Positions 60,359 through 64,000 of a DNA stretch of 64,000 nucleotides are shown in pieces. The translations under genes and the position numbers were made by a program. How positions within the stretch are numbered: the first letter of the stretch is position 1; the number at the start of each line of letters is the position of its first letter. The notes beneath the pieces are model-generated. The model was given only the letters and a program-made list of their open reading frames with translations. It made no database searches and was not told the DNA's origin. The stretch comes from Cellulomonas cellasea (GTDB lineage Bacteria; Actinomycetota; Actinomycetes; Actinomycetales; Cellulomonadaceae): positions 1-64,000 of the forward strand of contig NZ_BJLR01000037.1 of assembly GCF_006538745.1 (NCBI RefSeq). The letters run 5' to 3'.

Positions 60359-61370
60359 GGTGGCGCAGCACGCGGGCCTGAGCACCCGCATGCTGCGCCA
60401 CTACGACGCCATCGGGCTCGTCTCCCCGAGCGCGCGCACGTCCGGCGGGTACCGCGCGTACTCGCCGGACGACCTGCGCCGGCTGTTCCAGGTCGAGTCG
60501 CTGCGGTCGCTCGGGCTGCCGCTGGGCGACGTGCGCAGCGCGCTCGACGACCCGACGTTCGTCCCGTCGGCCCTCGTGGACGACCTGATCGCGGCGACGC
60601 AGGAGCGCATCGCCCGCGAGCAGGAGCTGCTCGCCCGGCTGCGCGAGGTGCGGGCCGGCGAGCCCGCCGCGTGGACGGACGTCCTGGGCATGGTGGCCCT
60701 GCTGCGCGGGCTCGACCACGCGGAGCCGGCCCGCCGCCAGCAGCTCCTCCTCACCGCTCCCGACGTGGCGCGGCTCCCCGCGGCGTCCCTCGCCGAGGCG
60801 CTGCTCGCGGAGGACGACCCCAACGTCGCCGGGGCGCTCCAGTGGGCGCTCGGCCGCTCGGACGGCGGCGGCCTCGACGTCCTCGTGGCGGCGCTCGACG
60901 CCCCCGACCGCGAGGTCCGGCGGCGCGCCGTCGCGGCGGTCGTGCGGATCCCGACCGACGAGGCGACCGCGGCCCTGACCGGGGCGCTCGACCACCCCGA
61001 CGAGGACGTCCGTGCCCGGGCGGCCCTCGGCCTGGGCGCGCGCGGGGGCGAGGCGGCGGCGCCGGAGCTGCTCCGGATGGTCGTCCGCGGAGCCGACGAC
61101 GTCGACGCGGCCGAGGTCCTGGGCGCGCTCGCGCTGCGGCACGGCACCGCTGACCGCCTCGCCCGGGCGGTCGAGGAGGAGCTGCGGCGGCCCGGGGCGT
61201 CGCCGGCCGCGCGCGCCCGGCTGACCCAGGCGCTCGCGGAGCTCGACGGGGCCGCCGCCCACGAGGTGCTGACGGCGCTGGTCGACGACCCCGACGCGCA
61301 CGTGCGCCGGATCGCCGCCTACTGCCTGCAGGCGTGCCGGGCGCGCACGCGGCGCCCGTCAGCCCGCTAG
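60345..61370 (+). CDS. MerR-family regulator with C-terminal HEAT repeats
   Basis: 341 aa, GTG start inside the end of the preceding gene. Residues 1-70 are a MerR HTH (MLIGEVAQHAGLSTRMLRHY, then GLVSPSARTSGGYRAYSPDDL) followed by a dimerisation helix (70-105). Instead of a small ligand pocket the rest (about 115-335) is HEAT repeats such as REVRRRAVAAVVRIPTDEATAAL and EDVRARAALGLGARGGEAAAPEL. It is expected to bind the 19-bp-spacer promoter of its own operon. The last 12 bases overlap the convergent HIT gene. Confidence 0.85.
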   Translation: MLIGEVAQHAGLSTRMLRHYDAIGLVSPSARTSGGYRAYSPDDLRRLFQVESLRSLGLPLGDVRSALDDPTFVPSALVDDLIAATQERIAREQELLARLREVRAGEPAAWTDVLGMVALLRGLDHAEPARRQQLLLTAPDVARLPAASLAEALLAEDDPNVAGALQWALGRSDGGGLDVLVAALDAPDREVRRRAVAAVVRIPTDEATAALTGALDHPDEDVRARAALGLGARGGEAAAPELLRMVVRGADDVDAAEVLGALALRHGTADRLARAVEEELRRPGASPAARARLTQALAELDGAAAHEVLTALVDDPDAHVRRIAAYCLQACRARTRRPSAR

Positions 61371-61811
61371 CGCCGCCGAGCCGAGCGCGGCCGGCACGTG
61401 CGCGCCGTGACCGGCGTCCCGCAGCGCCGTCCGCAGCCGCTCGGCCGCGGCGTCGAGCTCGTCGCCCGGCACGTCCGCGCGGGCGTTCGCGAACGTCAGG
61501 CTCGACTCGTCCCACGCGGGCAGCACGTGCAGGTGCAGGTGCGCGACCTCGAACCCCGCGACGAGCAGGGCCGCCCGCGGCGCACCCCACGCCGCCTGCT
61601 GCGCCGCGCCGACGGTCTTCGCGACGACGCTCAGGTGCGCGACCAGCTCGTCGGGAGCGTCGGTGAGCTGTGCGACCTCCTCGCGCGGCACGACGAGCAC
61701 GTGGCCGTCGGTGATGGGCGCGATGGTCGAGAACGCGACGCACACGTCGTCGGCCCACACGAACCGGCCCGGGATGTCGCCGTCGATGATCTTCGTGAAC
61801 ACGGTGCTCAT
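61359..61811 (-). CDS. HIT-family nucleotide hydrolase
   Basis: 150 aa. FTKIIDGDIPGRFVWAD at the N-terminus and the triad motif HLHLHVLP near residue 91-98 (His-x-His-x-His). Members hydrolyse AMP-linked nucleotides such as adenosine phosphoramidates. TAGCGT on the minus strand (61818-61823) ends six bases before the ATG at 61811: leaderless. Confidence 0.93.
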   Translation of the reverse strand: MSTVFTKIIDGDIPGRFVWADDVCVAFSTIAPITDGHVLVVPREEVAQLTDAPDELVAHLSVVAKTVGAAQQAAWGAPRAALLVAGFEVAHLHLHVLPAWDESSLTFANARADVPGDELDAAAERLRTALRDAGHGAHVPAALGSAALAG

Positions 61812-61871
61812 GGCCCCACGCTAGCGACGCCCGGCGCGCAGGCCCGGCGGGGCTCGCCTAGCGTGAGGGCG

Positions 61872-61946
61872 ATGCCCACCCCGCACGAGGAGCCCGGAGC
61901 GCCGACGGCCCGCCGCCGGCCGCGCGCCCCGCGGACGTCGTCATGA
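61872..61946 (+). CDS. 24-aa leader ORF coupled to the Pyr_excise gene
   Basis: MPTPHEEPGAPTARRRPRAP, then RTSS. TAGCGT (61859-61864) ends seven bases before the ATG, so translation likely begins at the mRNA 5' end. Its stop overlaps the next ATG as ATGA, placing the downstream gene under translational coupling. The peptide is Arg/Pro-rich and looks like a leader rather than a protein. Confidence 0.5.
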   Translation: MPTPHEEPGAPTARRRPRAPRTSS

Positions 61947-62479
61947 GGCTGTGGTCGGTCCACCCGCGCTATCTCGACCGGCAGGGCCTCACGGCCGCCT
62001 GGCGCGAGGCGCTGCTCGCGCAGAAGGTCCTCACCGGCACGACGCGGGGGTACCGCAACCACCCGCAGCTCGTGCGCTTCACGCCGCCCGGCTGGCCGCC
62101 GCCCCCGTTCCCGGGGCGCGCGGTCCGCGTCCCGGGGACCGCCTACGTGCCGGACGCGCAGCCGCCGGCACCGCCCGAGCCGCGCGACCCCGGTCGGGCG
62201 ATCACCACGTTCCTGCACGGCATCGCCGACGAGGCCGCCGCGCGCGGCTACGTCTTCGACCGGTCGAAGGTGCTGCACCCGCCCGACCAGGACCTGCGGC
62301 TGGAGGTCACCGACGGCCAGCTCGCGCACGAGTGGGGCCACCTGCGGGCCAAGCTCGCCGAGCGCAGCCCCGAGGTCCTCGCGCGCTGGTCCGGCGTCGA
62401 GGTCCCCGACCCGCACCCGATGCTCGTCGTGGCCCCGGGCCCGGTCGCGCCGTGGGAGATCCTCGACGACCTGGAGTGA
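61943..62479 (+). CDS. pyrimidine-dimer DNA glycosylase family protein (Pyr_excise)
   Basis: 178 aa. MRLWSVHPRYLDRQGLTAAW, then EALLAQKVLTGTTRGYRNHPQL, is the signature of the T4 endonuclease V-like family widespread in actinobacteria. T4 endoV nicks DNA at UV-induced dimers using its N-terminal amine; here Met1 is followed by Arg, so processing would expose Arg, not Thr as in T4. The central Pro-rich loop is longer than in T4. Activity on DNA is inferred from family. Confidence 0.82.
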   Translation: MRLWSVHPRYLDRQGLTAAWREALLAQKVLTGTTRGYRNHPQLVRFTPPGWPPPPFPGRAVRVPGTAYVPDAQPPAPPEPRDPGRAITTFLHGIADEAAARGYVFDRSKVLHPPDQDLRLEVTDGQLAHEWGHLRAKLAERSPEVLARWSGVEVPDPHPMLVVAPGPVAPWEILDDLE

Positions 62480-62493
62480 GGCGCACGCGTCTC

Positions 62494-62517
62494 CACCGGC
62501 CGGCGCTCCCGCCGGTG
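62494..62517. terminator. hairpin between convergent genes
   Basis: CACCGGC-N10-GCCGGTG between the Pyr_excise gene and the DUF1697 gene. Modest stem. Confidence 0.4.
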
Positions 62518-62524
62518 CGCCCCG

Positions 62525-63073
62525 TCAGTCCTCGCGCGCCGCGAGCAGGTCGCGCAGCGCGAGCACGGTGCGCCAGTTGCGCCCCGTGCCGGCCTGGCGC
62601 GCGGCCCGCGTGAGGACGTCGGGCGTCAGCCGCGACCTGCCCATGCCGTCGACGTAGTGCACGTACGCCTCGCGGCCGGCCCAGACGACCTGCTCGTCGC
62701 CGTACGCGCCCGCGTCGAACGCCGGGTCGGGGTCGAGGTCCGCGGCGAAGAACGTCACGAGCACGCGCGCGGGGTCCTCGGCGGCGGCCTCGGGGAACGG
62801 GTTCGCCGCGACGACCTCGTCGAATGCGGCCCGGGTCCGCACGAGCACGTCGACGTCGAACCCGACGTCCTCGCGCAGCGCGCCCGCGAGGTCCGCGGCG
62901 AGCCGCTCCGGGGTCGCGGCGTCGGGCGCGACCAGCACGACGTTCCCGCTGTTCAGATGCGTCGCGACCTGCGCGTGGCCGAGCCCCTCCGCGACCGCGC
63001 GCAGACGGGCCATGGGGACCTTCCGGTGCCCCCCGACGTTGACTCCGCGCAGGAGGGCGACGACAGCGGTCAT
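62525..63073 (-). CDS. DUF1697 family protein
   Basis: 182 aa. VVALLRGVNVGGHRKVPMARL at the N-terminus and THLNSGNVVL plus GRNWRTVLALRDLL at the end define DUF1697. Biochemical role unknown. Monocistronic, divergent from nirB; the 194-bp gap carries the nirB promoter. Confidence 0.88.
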   Translation of the reverse strand: MTAVVALLRGVNVGGHRKVPMARLRAVAEGLGHAQVATHLNSGNVVLVAPDAATPERLAADLAGALREDVGFDVDVLVRTRAAFDEVVAANPFPEAAAEDPARVLVTFFAADLDPDPAFDAGAYGDEQVVWAGREAYVHYVDGMGRSRLTPDVLTRAARQAGTGRNWRTVLALRDLLAARED

Positions 63074-63185
63074 CGGCCCAGGATGCCGTGCGCGCCCGTC
63101 CCGCGGCACCCCGCGTCGCACCCCGCGGCGCCCCGGCGAACTCACACGCGTCCCCGGCGGGCTGTGCGCAGACCGTTCCCGCGGG

Positions 63186-63229
63186 GTAACGGGGCGTGCC
63201 CCCTGTCGGAAACACGCCGTTCCTAGCGT
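63186..63229 (+). promoter_or_regulatory. nirB promoter with GTNAY-N18-GAAAC-N6-TTCCTAGCGT layout
   Basis: GTAAC (63186-63190), 18 nt, GAAAC (63209-63213), six nt, TTCCTAGCGT (63220-63229). Exact spacing match to the narK promoter, predicting a shared nitrogen/nitrate activator (GlnR or NnaR are candidates). Confidence 0.6.
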
Positions 63230-63267
63230 GGGGGCACGCCCCGGCCGGACCCACCCTGGAGACCCAC

Positions 63268-64000
63268 ATGGACGCGACCGACCCGACGGACCGCACGCCC
63301 GACGAGCCCCGCCCCACGACGGACGACGCCAGCACGCCGGCGCCCGAGGCCGTGCAGCCCGCGGCCGCCGTGGTCGACGAGCGCGCGCCGAAGCACCTCG
63401 TGGTCGTCGGCGGCGGCATGGTCGCGCAGCGGCTCGTCGAGGCGATGCGCGACCGGGACGCCGCGGGGGAGTGGCGCATCACGGTGCTCGCCGAGGAGCC
63501 CCGCGCGCCGTACGACCGCGTCGCGCTGACGAGCTACTTCTCCGGCCGCCACCCCGAGGACCTCGCGCTCGGCACCCCCGAGCTGTGGGCCGACCCGCTC
63601 GTGCGCCTCGTCCGCGGGGACGCCGTCACCGCGATCGACCGCGAGGCGCGCACGGTGACGAGCACGTCGGGGCGCGTCGAGCACTACGACCACCTCGTGC
63701 TCGCGACGGGCTCGAAGGCCGCGATGCCGCCCATCGAGGGCAACGACCTGCCGGGCGTGTTCGTGTACCGCACGGTCGACGACGTCGCGGAGCTGCGCGG
63801 CTGGGTCGAGGAGCAGCGCGAGCGGTGGAGCCGACCGGTCCGGGGCGCGGTCATCGGCGGCGGCCTGCTCGGGCTCGAGGCGGCGGGCGCGCTCCAGGCG
63901 CTCGGTGCGCAGAGCACGGTCGTGCAGTTCGGCACGCACCTCATGTCCGCGCAGATCGACCTCGGCGGCGGCGAGGCGCTGCGCCGCCTGATCAACTCCC
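63268..64000 (+). CDS. nirB: nitrite reductase large subunit NirB, N-terminal part
   Basis: 244 codons are visible and the frame runs off the window. After an Asp/Pro-rich 40-residue tail come the FAD motif HLVVVGGGMVAQRLVEAM, then LTSYFSGRHPEDLALGT, DHLVLATGSKAAMPPI and the NADH motif AVIGGGLLGLEAAGAL, as in NirB. It reduces nitrite to ammonium with siroheme and [4Fe-4S] domains that lie beyond the window. TGGAG before the ATG. It completes the nitrate pathway begun by narK-nasA-nasB and shares their promoter design. Confidence 0.92.
   Translation, partial: MDATDPTDRTPDEPRPTTDDASTPAPEAVQPAAAVVDERAPKHLVVVGGGMVAQRLVEAMRDRDAAGEWRITVLAEEPRAPYDRVALTSYFSGRHPEDLALGTPELWADPLVRLVRGDAVTAIDREARTVTSTSGRVEHYDHLVLATGSKAAMPPIEGNDLPGVFVYRTVDDVAELRGWVEEQRERWSRPVRGAVIGGGLLGLEAAGALQALGAQSTVVQFGTHLMSAQIDLGGGEALRRLINS

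Overview
The window is very GC-rich DNA from an actinobacterium with strong G/C bias at third codon positions. It carries many GTG starts, Tat and lipoprotein signals, an Lsr2-type protein, a c-di-AMP riboswitch upstream of an NlpC/P60 cell-wall hydrolase gene, and PhoP-type PHO boxes. The density of secreted polysaccharide enzymes (levansucrase, levanase, pectate lyase, heparinase-like lyase, GH113-like hydrolase) suggests a soil Micrococcales organism of the Cellulomonas type; that genus-level guess is inference. No rRNA, tRNA, CRISPR array, transposase or phage gene was seen, and the coding style is uniform, so this looks like ordinary chromosome.

Layout. 1-361: tail of a methyl-accepting chemotaxis protein. 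0.5-15.1 kb: a fructan/sugar locus with GH68 levansucrase, aldose epimerase, two paralogous LacI repressors, a GguAB-ChvE-type ABC sugar transporter and a secreted GH32 levanase. Five copies of one 12-bp operator, GACAACGTTGTC, tie the transporter, the levanase and both repressor regions into one regulon. A TerD-nuclease fusion gene sits inside this locus. 15.3-24.7 kb: a secreted repeat protein with a membrane partner, an NAD-dependent epimerase, the riboswitch-controlled NlpC/P60 gene, an N5-carboxyethyl-ornithine synthase-like gene, a GH113-like hydrolase and a PLP enzyme divergent from a LysR regulator. 26-35.8 kb: cysteine dioxygenase plus rhodanese behind a Cys-rich leader peptide, a DUF885 peptidase, a luciferase-like monooxygenase with its FMN reductase, a lone NrdI, malate:quinone oxidoreductase behind tandem palindromes, and a heparinase-like protein. 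36.2-39.3 kb: a sugar-binding lipoprotein without permeases, and a pectate lyase with LacI-type operators.

39.5-64 kb is dominated by nitrate assimilation and molybdenum cofactor genes. They are narK, a molybdopterin nitrate reductase and its FAD/[2Fe-2S] partner; moeA-moaC-mobA-DUF6457-moaD, moaB-moaA and moaE; a membrane-anchored sulfite-oxidase-like enzyme; and the start of nirB at the right edge. narK and nirB share an almost superimposable promoter 24 kb apart. Interspersed are an Lsr2 N-terminal-domain protein, an anti-sigma-like ATPase, phoX behind a four-repeat PHO box, nhaA, a DsbA-like protein, and a MerR regulator fused to HEAT repeats with its own MerR-type promoter and HEAT partner.

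A recurrent feature is a -10 hexamer of TANNNT type (often TAGCGT, TACCGT or TACGCT) ending 6-8 nt before an ATG or GTG. This predicts that a large share of genes here are transcribed without a leader.
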